A stretch of DNA of 64,000 bases from Selaginella tamariscina (lineage: Eukaryota > Streptophyta > Lycopodiopsida > Selaginellales > Selaginellaceae), in NCBI GenBank assembly GCA_003024785.1, contig PUQB01000065.1, positions 1 to 64,000 on the forward strand. Direction: 5' to 3'. Numbering within the stretch: position 1 is the first letter of the stretch; each line of letters opens with the position of its first letter. A program made the translations under genes and the position numbers. Below are positions 22,393-31,999 of the stretch, one piece after another. Under the pieces are notes generated by a model. It saw only the letters and a program-made list of their open reading frames with translations, did no database searches and was not told the origin of the DNA.

Positions 22393-23195
22393 TGTGTAAC
22401 ACCATCTCTAGATGTATGTGGATATATGCAGATAGTATGATGTGTGCGTGAGTTTCAGATCATTTGTATGTATGTATGTATGTATTGTAATCATGATGAG
22501 AAAGAAATTTGTTAAGTGTGATATATAATAGCATGAGCAATAGTTTGACAAATGTGCTATGCATATAATATGTCTATGCTTGCTACAACAACTTTTGTGC
22601 ATGCATATATTAAGAAAAACGATGTAATCATTATTGATGATATGCCGAGGGTCAATGTATATCATTTCAATGTACATGTAGAGAGAACGATGTGAGGGAG
22701 TACGTGGAAGTGAAGGCAACGAGGAGCAGCAATAAGAACTGGTTTGAGATGTCTGCGTGGGAATGGGAGTTTGCAAACAAGATGGGGACAAGTACAGCGT
22801 GGTACGTGTCTCCTTGTTAACAACCAACACCAGGTGAAGCTCACGGTGCTAAACAACCCTGTTCAGTTGTGCCGAGACAAGGTCTTGCAGCTTGCCATTG
22901 TAATCCTCAGCAACGTAATCTAAACAGGTATTTAACTTATGTGTGTTTATGGTGTGTGCATTCACGTATACACACGTGCATTCACATATACACACGCGCC
23001 AACGTCAGCTCGCGGAGACACACATGGGTGTGTACAGATGCCGTTCGAGCACACAAGCATTTTAGGTCTAGACAAAACAAGACACCCATATGCTATGTGT
23101 GTGGATGTGTAGTGCGTAGTTTCAACATGCGAAATAAGTAGGCTAGGTCTGCAACCTAGTATTGTAATTTACCGGATGTTAATTCAAATTCTAAT
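22393..23195 (+). repeat. 0.8 kb tandem duplication, copy 2
   Basis: Partner of 20697-21490. Small indels and a few substitutions separate the two. Confidence 0.85.
22682..22929 (+). pseudogene. Exon-like block in duplication copy 2
   Basis: Same boundaries and peptide as 21005-21251. The early part reads ENDVREYVEVKATRSSNK again, and the late frame reads VKLTVLNNPVQLCRDKVLQL and continues to VILSNVI and a TAA at 22921. The frame break lies at the same place (about 22795), so it either precedes the duplication or marks an unseen splice. No family is recognised. Confidence 0.4.
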
Positions 23196-24339
23196 ATTGC
23201 AATATTATGTAATTATATCAAATGTATTTTAATATTTAAAACTTGATGATATTTGATATAAAGTTAATTTACATTATTAAGTGACAAGTTAATGAGTTAA
23301 TTTAAATAATAAATGGATAAAATTTAATTTGACTCATTAATTTAATTTAAATTAAATTAATGAATTTGAATGAATTATTAAATATCTCAGAAACTAAATA
23401 AAAAATGAATTAATTGAATTAATGAATAAATAATTTCCATTAAATACAAATAGCATTTATTATTAATAAGGTTTTAATTTTTGTGGAATTTTTTTTAGTA
23501 TGAAAGTATAGAAGTTGATATATATAGGTGTGAAATATGGTAAAGACTTAAATTAAAGTTAGAACTTATGGATATATATGTGTGTGTAAATATATAGTGT
23601 GTGTGAGTGCATGTGTTGGTACTTATATATCTATATAAATGAGATTAACCTTGAACCACTAGTTGTGTGTTTATATACATAGATAAGCCAAAAATGGCCC
23701 ACTTAAGCTTACGCTAGCATACACTTCCATATAATTTTGTGAAATCCAAGTAACCGATGCTGAGGACATGTTCACGACTTGTTACATTAGTTATATATTA
23801 AAATTCAACGGCTAAACTATGCATTTTTTACCACCATAGAGTTTTCTTTTTATAGAAAAAGAATTTAATTATATTTTATAATTTAAATTTTTTTAATTAT
23901 TTAATTAATAAAGAATCGACTTAACTAATGATTTGTTTCAATATGTGTGTTATATATATATGTGTTATGTATGCTTGCTCATGTATACATTTTAACATTA
24001 TAAAAGCTTTTTGAAGTTGTGATATTATATAATCTTATATCTATATATATGTGTGTGTTATGTATATATATAAATTTATGTGTAATTTCATGGGTTAATT
24101 AATTAATTAAGCAACTTGTTTTAATTTTGTTAAGGTCATGCATTATTCTCAGTGCTAAGATTATTAATATAATTTAATCACTTTAATAAAAAAGTTAATC
24201 AATATGAATATTTATTTACGTTTTAATGTCATATTATATATTTAATGGGTGACTAGTTCATGATTTTATTTGAATCACTGCTTGGCATTATTTCAGTTGC
24301 ACATACTAAAACAGGTTGCCTTGCTCAAGACGTTCCATT
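23196..24339. other. AT-rich spacer, no gene seen
   Basis: Very AT-rich, with TTAATTTAAATTAAATTAA words near 23340 and TATATATG runs near 23580, 23950 and 24040. No coding signal is seen. Confidence 0.6.
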
Positions 24340-25427
24340 CAAGTATGTTCTGACACAATAGGGCAGAACAATAGTCGCCTCTGGGTGCAGTAACCACGTA
24401 CCATGCAAGTCCTCGCCTGTTATAAGTGGGTTATTATAACCATGGTACCTTCCACTTATGCAGTTCCACATGTGGGTTCCGGTTATACACATCGGCATGG
24501 CAACAGCATACTCCATAAGATCGTTGAGACCCTCCTCTTTAGCTTTCTGTATAACTTCTCTTGTAACCTCAGAATCTCCTTTTCGAAACCTTTAAGCATC
24601 TCGTACGCATGATCAACTACGTCCTGGAAACTCCTGCCCTTGTGACTATGCTTGAGCATGACAAACAGCCAGTTGTAATGCACTGTTTCCTCGTAGAGAT
24701 CCTCCTGAAAGAGAAATATCGTTATCTAGACCGATATAATCTTGAACAGCCCCAACGAAGTCGCAGAAGTCCTGAGAGGACACTATCTCATCGGGAAGGT
24801 AGTCCCATACAGAACACACCAACAATACACGTACAGAGCTTAATAAGTGAGGTAGCTCTACGAAAGTCTCCGTACTCCTCTTCGCTGGGTACATACTCCG
24901 CTTGTCTGTATCTCATGTCTAGAACCACAGCATCAATGTATTCAGAGAGGGATTCTACATAGCGAGAGAACAGGCGAGGCGACATCATCTTCCCGAAACT
25001 GAGAATTGATCTCCTCGAAGGCCTTGAACGTGAAATGGGAGTCTTCAAGAGCCTCTCGAGGGATGACCCCTTTGGCTATTTCGATGTACTTCCTGCCGGA
25101 CTCTCTTGCCATGTCTTCAGTTTCACTCGACTCGAGGAAGTCGTCAGCTTTAGTAATAACCCACATGTTCTTGCATGCTAACACGAGCTTGCGATCGTCC
25201 TTACTTCTTGGGATAACCAGGCATCCTGACAAGGCCAACCTTGTCTGCCGGATCTTCGACTTCTTCTCCACGTCTTGGGGACGCAGACCCAATACATTGA
25301 ATATCCACTCGTCAGCCTCTCTGCTCACAGCTTCAAAGTTTGGATGGCATTCGAAAGGGATGCTGCAAGTATTGGGTGGCAGCTCGAACTTCGTGAGATT
25401 GGAGAGGACTGCATATACTTCATCCAT
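24340..25427 (-). pseudogene. Microbial-type terpene synthase-like pseudogene
   Basis: Class I terpene synthases ionise prenyl diphosphates using Mg2+ held by two motifs. The first ORF (25427-24942) starts MDEVYAVLSN and has the usual N-terminal block FELPPNTCSIPF...READEWIFNVLG. It carries the aspartate-rich motif ADDFLE (DDxxE form) at residues 95-99. Shifted frames continue the fold: SRYVESLSEYIDAVVLDM with VPSEEEYGDFRRAT (24975-24810), VWDYLPDEIVSSQDFCDFVG (24800), an NSE-like motif around DNDIS/FQEDLYEE (24720), and a C-terminal W-x3-SGRY (near 24445). The total of about 360 codons suits an intact microbial-type (MTPSL) enzyme without introns. At least four frame changes (about 24985, 24805, 24710, 24520) break it, unless some are sequencing errors. 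It is much shorter than seed-plant terpene synthases (550-850 aa). Confidence 0.8.
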
Positions 25428-26240
25428 TGCAAGAAATTTAGCAAAGAAAGCAATGAATGAGATGAAATGCTTAGGCTATATGTAAGATCATGTGAGATTT
25501 GCTTCTTTATATAATAAAAAGATGACAAGATCCATCCTTACAAACGTTTCTCACACGTTGTCTTAAACACTAATCTCCAAATAAATTAATTAAAAATGCT
25601 CTAATGACTTTCCTTGGGTTCTTCCTAGATCCGATGTTCTTTGAAACTTATTCATTTAATACATATAGTAAATTTAAAAGTTACAAAACAAGAGCGTATG
25701 GGTCCCCAGAAGACGACATAACTGTAAAATGTTTTACTTGGACTTCTCCTGCGATCGTAACAATCTAAACTTTTAAGCATAAATTAATGAATTATGCACA
25801 TGTTTTAAATGAATTAACACTTTCAATCAGAAGTGCCGTATAAATTAATGAATTAAAACACAAATTCTAAATAAAATTGTGACATAATGCAACCCACCAA
25901 GCAGTGCAATGAGGTGCAGTCATTTTGACCGGCAACTCAAAATTAATATTTATCATAATTAATTAAAATTAATTTAATTAAATAATTAGTTAAGATTAAT
26001 TTAACATTATAATTATTTATAAGCAAATTTAATAGCAAATCACTATTTAGAATCAATAATTCCCGCATCTTATTTCGTCGCCATCAATGTAATTGCCGGT
26101 AATAACATGTTAAAATATACAGTATCAATAAATAAAGAACCCAACTAATACAAGTCTCTGTAAATTTAAAGGATAACAAATCTCAGGAATATATCTCCTT
26201 ATACAGACTTTGAATATTATAAAATAACAATTGCATACAT
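25428..26240. other. AT-rich spacer, no gene seen
   Basis: Bases upstream of the terpene synthase start would hold its promoter; no clear TATA box stands out. From 25940 the sequence is TTAATTAA-rich. Confidence 0.5.
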
Positions 26241-26436
26241 TGAAAGAGCCGATATATATTAAAATGTTATTAAGCTACAAAACCCTGCTTATATACAGGA
26301 GACCTCCTGCCACGTGGCACACATGCGACACGTGGCGCTGACACATGGGGCCAGATCACCACCCATGTGTCACTATGCATGTGTGTATATACACATGCGT
26401 ATATACGTTACGTTACATAATATACAGTATCTTACA
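26241..26436 (-). repeat. Ty3 element 2, 3' LTR
   Basis: 196 bp with TG...CA ends. It differs from the 5' LTR by small indels (GATATATATT versus GATATATAA, GGGGCC versus GGCGGCC) and contains a CCACGTGGCACACATGCGACACGTGG near-palindromic stretch, that is, two CACGTGG-type motifs. Confidence 0.85.
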
Positions 26437-26450
26437 TTATCCCCCCCTGC
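26437..26450 (-). promoter_or_regulatory. Polypurine tract of Ty3 element 2
   Basis: On the minus strand GCAGGGGGGATAA abuts the 3' LTR. Confidence 0.7.
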
Positions 26451-27560
26451 GGTTGTGTAGATGGTGATGGATCTGATGGTCCTGGATCCGTGTGAGTTGG
26501 GCCATCTAAGGTATGACCGAATGTAGTCAACGAGTCTCGAACAACAAACCGTTTCATTCGAACTACGTGAACTATCTCAACCTCATGAGATCCCACCAAC
26601 TGTACTGATACACCTGAGGACCAACCTTTCGGAGAACTCGGTAGGGACCAAGCCACTTATGTAATAAACCAGTTGCAAGCCCAGGTGCAGTTAGCTTGGG
26701 AAAACGTACCAGTACTAAGTCACCGTCAGCATAGTCTGGTGGAATTTGATGTCGTGCATTGTAAGAAGATTGTTGCTGTATTTGAGCTCGACCAAGATGT
26801 TCAGCAGACTCTGCACGCAGAAGAGGTAAGACAGCATCCAAATGTCGAGCCCACATTTTGCATCCTCGGCACGTGGCAGATTCGATGATAACCCAATTCA
26901 CTAGGCAACTTAGGATCATATCCATACAATGCCTTGAATGGAGAGATACCAATCGAACTCTGAATGCCTGTTACATAAGCAAATCTCAAGCATCGCAAAT
27001 ACCAATCCCAGTCAGTGTGATTGAAGTTCACATACTTCGAGATCATACCCTTGAAGGTCCGATTCAATCGCTCCACCAAACCATCAGTTTGTGGATGATA
27101 TGGAGAGGCAAATGAGTGTTTTACCCCTAACCTCTCACACAACACTCGGAATACCTCTGCAATGAAAGCGGGGCCATTATCTGATAACATCCGCTCTGGA
27201 CAAGAATGCTGCAAAACCACATTATCGAACAAAAACAAAGCTGTTGACATGGCAGTTGCATCCGGAAGAGCACCAACCTCCACCGAGTTAAATAATCAGA
27301 TACACAATGATGTACTGGTTACCTTGAGAAGAACGTGGAAAAGGTCCCATTAAATCCACTGCAATTAACTCAAAAGGGCGAGAGACATTGATGGATTCTA
27401 ACACCCCATGGCCCGAGTCGTAGAGGAATTCCGAGTTTGACAAATGGGACAGCTTTGAATATACCTGATCACATCACCACGCATGCTAGGCCAATAAAAG
27501 GATCTGCGGAGCTTCTCCAACACTCGTTGGTGACCAAGATGACCTCCAACAATAGGAATC
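26441..27560 (-). pseudogene. Integrase of Ty3 element 2
   Basis: Reading across frames on the minus strand: an HHCC domain (GGHLGHQRVLEKL, then CPICQ, 27545-27440), a catalytic core with AVDLMGPFPRSSQG (27350, first Asp), MLSDNGPAF (27170, second Asp) and SPYHPQTDGLVERLNR (27080, Glu), and a C-terminal GPY/F motif (KWLGPYRVLRKVGPQVYQV, 26655-26600). A short tail runs to the polypurine tract. There is no chromodomain. Frame changes at about 27290, 26870 and 26590 inactivate it. The ERLNR form of the Glu motif and the DGDLVLVR SH3-like stretch fit Ty3 elements. Confidence 0.75.
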
Positions 27561-29505
27561 ATGATATGCTCGAAGAAGGTGTGGAACATATGTAGAGGGC
27601 ACAGCCAACGCCATCTGTCTCTGGATTTGTCCCAATAAAATACAATAAACCATCCTGAAGTCGAAACTGAGCATGATATTGTCGAAACTGAGGTTCGGAA
27701 GAGGACTTGCAAACGCATCCGTAATTGCCTCGTCCACGGTTCATTTTTGGCATCCTGCCACTGTTCCAAGGATGGTAAGTCGGCATCGAATACCTGAGGG
27801 GCTTGTATCAAACCGAATGCTGCAGCGACTGCATGAGCAGGCAAAGTGGAATCAGAAAGGGGTGCTCGAGAAAGTGCATCCGCATCCACCATTGTTCGCC
27901 CAGGCCTGTGCACCACCTTAAAGTTATATACTTGGAGACGTAATGCCCATCTGGCTACACGACCCACTAAATTCTTCCGTTTTAAGGAAGTGACAGCAGC
28001 ATGATCACACTCCAAAAGTGTTTCACTCCCATGTAAGTAGGCATGAAGTCGTTCAAAACCCCAAACAGCAGCAAGGCATTCTTTTTCAGTAGTGGAATAA
28101 TTCCGCTCAGCCGCGTGAGTACTCGACTAATGTAAGCCACCGGGTGTCGAATTGAAGAATCCACAGCATCAGTTTGCATCAATACACCACCAATACCAAC
28201 ATCTGAGGCATCTACTCGTAAAATGAACGGACGAGTAAAATCTGGGTATTGAAGCAATGGTGGAGTTGTCAGGAACTCTTTTAACTGGTCAAATGCCTGC
28301 TGACACCTGCGAGTCCACCTGAAAGATACCTGTGGACGAACTAACTCCCGAAGAGGGGCAGTTCGATCAGTGAGATGATCGATGAATCGACCCAAGTACT
28401 GCACCGTGCCCAAGAAACGCTGGACTTCCTGTACTGTACGGGGACGAGGGAACTCTCGAACAGCTCGCAACTTCATTGGATCCACCTGTAAACCCTCTCG
28501 AGATATACGGTAACCCAAGTAAGTGGTGTCGGTCGAACCAAACACACACTTTTCAAGTTTCAACTTCAGGCCAACTTCTCGAAATCGATCAAGAACGCGC
28601 CGTACATCACGAATGTGATCCTCCCAAGAACCAGACCCATGAATGAGCACATCGTCGATAAAATCGGCAGTGATATCAGGCATATCGGAAAGAAGCTCAT
28701 CCATCATGCGTTGAAAGGTGGCAGGAGCTGAAGTCAATCCAAAAGGCATGACCAAAAACTCGTAAAGACCAAATGGTGTCCGGAAGGCCGTTTTTGGAAT
28801 ATCCTCCTCAGCCATAGGAACCTGCCAATATCCTGATGCCAAATCCAACTTAGTAAACCATCGACTCTGACCCAAACGATCTAATAGATCGGCAGAGTTC
28901 GGAAGTGGATAGACATCTTTGATGGTAACATCGTTAAGAGGTCGGTAATCCACACAAAATCGGAGAGATCCATCAGGCTTGGGAACCAAATGAGGTTCAC
29001 ATGCCCATGGACTCCGTGACGGACGACACACTCGTTTACCAATCATATCAGTAACAGCTGTTCGCATGGCTGATAACTCCTTTGGTGACCTGCGTCGAAC
29101 CGGGACTTTGAAAGGCTTTGCATTGCCGGTGGGTATACAGTGTCGAGTCTTCACACGTGCACCTTGGGACAGATCAAATTTGAACAAACTTGCATACTGT
29201 TTCTTAAGTTGTTCGATGCAGTGTGCTCGACACTCAGGTGACGGATCCGGCATTTGAACCTGTTGAGATGAACACCACCCCAAGACCGGAATCAAAGGAG
29301 CTGTATGCGTGATACAAACAGCAACAAGCTTCTCTGGACGTAAAGGAACAGACTGCAAAGACACAGACTCCAAGCGTAATACAGGAGGAGAGAGTGAAAA
29401 ATCACATGTACCTTTCGACTGCTTTAACCAATCACATCCCAGAATGATCAAAGACCTGGGAAGGGACAACCCTAAGAGACCCAGAGGGAAACTTACAGTT
29501 GGCAC
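27560..29505 (-). pseudogene. RT-RNase H of Ty3 element 2
   Basis: One long ORF (29505-27982, 507 codons) holds the end of the protease linker (LPRSLIILGCDWLKQ) and the RT fingers and palm: DYRPLNDVTIKDVYPLPNS, TKLDLASGYWQVPMAEEDI, MPFGLTSAPATFQRMM and catalytic DFIDDVLIHG. The connection follows, with YLGYRISREGLQVDP, then the RNase H start LRVDASDVGIGGVLMQTD. After a frame change near 28090 RNase H resumes as ECDHAAVTSLKRKN and VVHRPGRTMVDADALSRAP (28015-27850). RT itself is uninterrupted. Confidence 0.85.
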
Positions 29506-29741
29506 CCATAACCAGCGTAGTCAAAGTGGTGTACTGTGATACTGCCCATTACGTGCAAGACCTTATCTGCACGTCTTAAGGGTAATGAGCACCGATGCGC
29601 TAGAGAAGCAGTTATGGAAGACATACTGGATCCTGTATCCACAAGCACTGTGACTGAAAGATCATTCACCGTGCAGAAAATGTGAAAACTGGATGATCTG
29701 GTGGAACTTGCAAACCTTGATATGCATAGCGGAAAAAACAT
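29493..29741 (-). CDS. Protease segment of Ty3 element 2
   Basis: The frame contains VTVLVDTGSSMSSITASLAH, with the aspartic protease active-site triad DTG, followed by LPLRRADKVLHVMGSI. It matures the polyprotein. It overlaps the RT frame by a few bases but is shifted, so a frame change separates protease from RT. Confidence 0.7.
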   Translation of the reverse strand: MFFPLCISRFASSTRSSSFHIFCTVNDLSVTVLVDTGSSMSSITASLAHRCSLPLRRADKVLHVMGSITVHHFDYAGYGCQL

Positions 29742-29934
29742 GGAGGTGAAGTCTCCATCGCACGGGATCCCTCCGTCGCCCGTACGATTACTGTTTTCCG
29801 CAACAGATCCACCTGCAAGAGAGGCTTCGTCATCTGAAGCTCATCATTAGCATAATGGCCGCCACAGGCACACCATCCGGAACATATGGTCGCCAGCCTG
29901 GATGTGGTGGACGCCAATCAGGATACACATCGCA

Positions 29935-30862
29935 TGCCCGCCAAGTATGTCCAGGCCCAACAGGCCCAACAATGAACTTGATTGGGTCGACCTGCATTGT
30001 TCCGATTCCTCCTGTCACGAATCCGTGGATTTTGACCACCACGGGCAGGACTGGAGCAGGTGCAGGACGATTTCGTGGAGGTGGTCCACGGGGTGGGCCC
30101 CGAGGTCGACCACGAAAGGCTTGCGTGCGGGCACATATGCAGCAGCATCAACCTCCATTGGATCAGCACGCTGAACAAGAGGAGCAGGTAACCCAAGGGG
30201 AACACGGCCCTCACCAGGCACCAACTCAAAACGTTGAGCTAGTGCAAAAGCTTCCTCCAATGTGGTAGGACGAAGAGCCCGAACGAATCGAACAAGTTCG
30301 GGTCGCATAGTTGGCCATAACATACCGAGCTTAATGGCTCAGGCATGTTAGGATATGCACGCCGAACTAAATCCCCGAACCTAATACTGAACCGCATAAC
30401 AGACTCACCAGGATGTTGTCGTATCGCATGCAGTTGTTGGAAAGCATCATCTGAATCCTCAACTTTGCCAAACGTACGTTTGAGGCATTCCGTTAACCGA
30501 TTACTATTGGCTTGAATCTCCGCAGCCAATCCATTATACCACTTGAGCGCAGGGCCTTCCAAACATGTAGGGAATTCTCTGAGAGCACGGGCCTCATCCC
30601 AACCATGGTAACGAACAATGACTTGGAAATGATCAAACCAGTGGTATACATCATCTCCCGGATCACCACAAAAAGATCGGGGTCGAACCCTCGGATTTGT
30701 GGCCTGTGAAGAAGATGAAGGAGTACTAGAAGCAGATCCCCCGGCATGAGGCTCAGACGGGGAAGAGGAGGACGAACCCTCAACAAAGCGCTCCAACAAC
30801 TTTGTTTGTGCATCAATAGCAGTAGCAATAATGCTAAAAGCCGTCTCCATATTCATTGTCAT
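29935..30862 (-). pseudogene. Gag of Ty3 element 2
   Basis: Starts MTMNMETAFSIIATAIDAQT at 30862, shortly after the primer site. It carries a Ser-rich linker, the capsid core (RPRSFCGDPGDDVYHWFDHF, LREFPTCLEGPALKWYNGL, QHPGESVMRFSIRFGDLVRR) and, after a frameshift at about 30325, PELVRFVRALRPTTLEEAFALA. The zinc knuckle near 29978-29937 is split by a one-base shift (CWAC in one frame, GPGHTWRAC in the next). Several lesions make it inactive. Confidence 0.75.
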
Positions 30863-30894
30863 GAAACACGAAAAGGAAAAGGCGGAAGAAAGGA

Positions 30895-30913
30895 ATACCC
30901 AACTTCTCCACCA
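30895..30913 (-). promoter_or_regulatory. Primer-binding site matching tRNA-Ala
   Basis: Read on the plus strand the site is ATACCCAACTTCTCCACCA: the last 16 bases of the tRNA-Ala(AGC)-like gene at 62584-62656 followed by the CCA tail. One base separates it from the LTR. Confidence 0.8.
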
Positions 30914-30914
30914 A

Positions 30915-31114
30915 TGAAAGAGCCGATATATAAAAATGTCAGATCATTAAGCTACAAAAACCCTGCTTATATACAGGAGACCTCCTGCCACGTGGCACAC
31001 ATGCGACACGTGGCGCTGACACATGGCGGCCAGATCACCACCCATGTGTCACTATGCATGTGTGTAATACACATGCGTATATACATTACGTTACATAATA
31101 TACAGTATCTTACA
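30915..31114 (-). repeat. Ty3 element 2, 5' LTR
   Basis: 200 bp, TG...CA ends, partner of 26241-26436. As the 5' LTR it should carry the promoter. On the minus strand the TATATAAGCAGGG stretch at 30963-30975 is a plausible TATA box. Confidence 0.85.
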
Positions 31115-31118
31115 ACAT

Positions 31119-31999
31119 CAAATACATGTAAACTTATATAACGTGCTTTATGTATTATATGAGTAGTATCATTTATCGTAAACCTCTACGTGTGCGTGTG
31201 TACTGCCTGAGCGTGGCGTTTGTGTTATATGCCACACAATGTGTACAACCAAACCAGGAAAACAAAAAGAAAAACAGTATTTATATGTGTCTTATTTTAA
31301 AGCTTCATTCTTTAAAAAAACAATTACACTCAAAATGCATATCATTTTAATAAATTAAATAATTATGATTAAGGTCGACTATCACGTTAGTCTCGATTAC
31401 AAACATATACAGGTACTCGTTAATCATTTTTATATCCTTCTTTCAAATGACAATACAAAAGTAGTCACTTGGCACACAAGGAAGACGTAATTATATGTAT
31501 GGTTTTGTGAAAGTTGGTGAACCGTTTGGTTTATTTGGAAAGAACTCCATCGTAGGGCCTGATATTTGTAGAAAAAAACGAAGGAATGCCCAGCCAAGCG
31601 CTGGGCGGAGCTCTATTCAAGATGTGATGAATGCAGAGCTCTCCACCGACAACCCTTAAGTGGAGAGCATCCTACTATACGTTATTGTGCGACTGTACTA
31701 TACGTCAACACTCCCCTCACTGATACTGACAAACTCCTTGTACTATATAATGACAAACTCCCAACGAATCTCTGTGCCAATGTAGCTGATGCTAATGGCT
31801 TGGTAAATATATTGCTATCCACAATAATCTAGCTTCAAAGTGTTAGTTTTCACCTGCTCTTCAATAAAATGGAAGCATACTTGGAGATGCTTCATCCTTG
31901 AATGATACATCGAGCACTCCGTGTTGTGGCTATAGCACTCTGATCATTGCAAGCAAGCTGCGTTGCCTTCTCTTGGTTCAGCTTCAGATCTGATAAATG
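31119..31999. other. Spacer and probable 3' tail of the Copia element
   Basis: Bases 31119-31560 are AT-rich with no gene. Bases 31580-31750 (GCCCAGCCAAGCGCTGGGC, then CAACACTCCCCTCACTGATAC) look like the 3' end or LTR edge of a minus-strand Copia element, but no LTR pair was found. Confidence 0.35.

Larger units (their letters stand above)
26241..31114 (-). mobile_element. Ty3-type LTR retrotransposon primed by tRNA-Ala
   Basis: Two ~200-bp LTRs (TGAAAGAGCC...TATCTTACA on the plus strand) flank gag, protease, RT-RNase H and integrase on the minus strand. A 4-bp flank ACAT is present on both sides (26237-26240 and 31115-31118). RT and integrase resemble Ty3 lineages best known outside flowering plants (LDLASGYWQVPMAEED, DFIDDVLIHG, ASPYHPQTDGLVERLNR); that comparison is from memory. 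The coding region has roughly eight frame breaks, so it is inactive as read. Confidence 0.85.

Noticed and set aside
22408..22830. 140-codon minus-strand ORF
   Set aside because: It is His/Tyr/Ser-rich, built from ATACA and GTATGT repeats, and antisense to the duplicated exon-like block.
29855..30268. Plus-strand ORF rich in Gly and Pro
   Set aside because: It is the antisense of the gag linker of the second Ty3 element.
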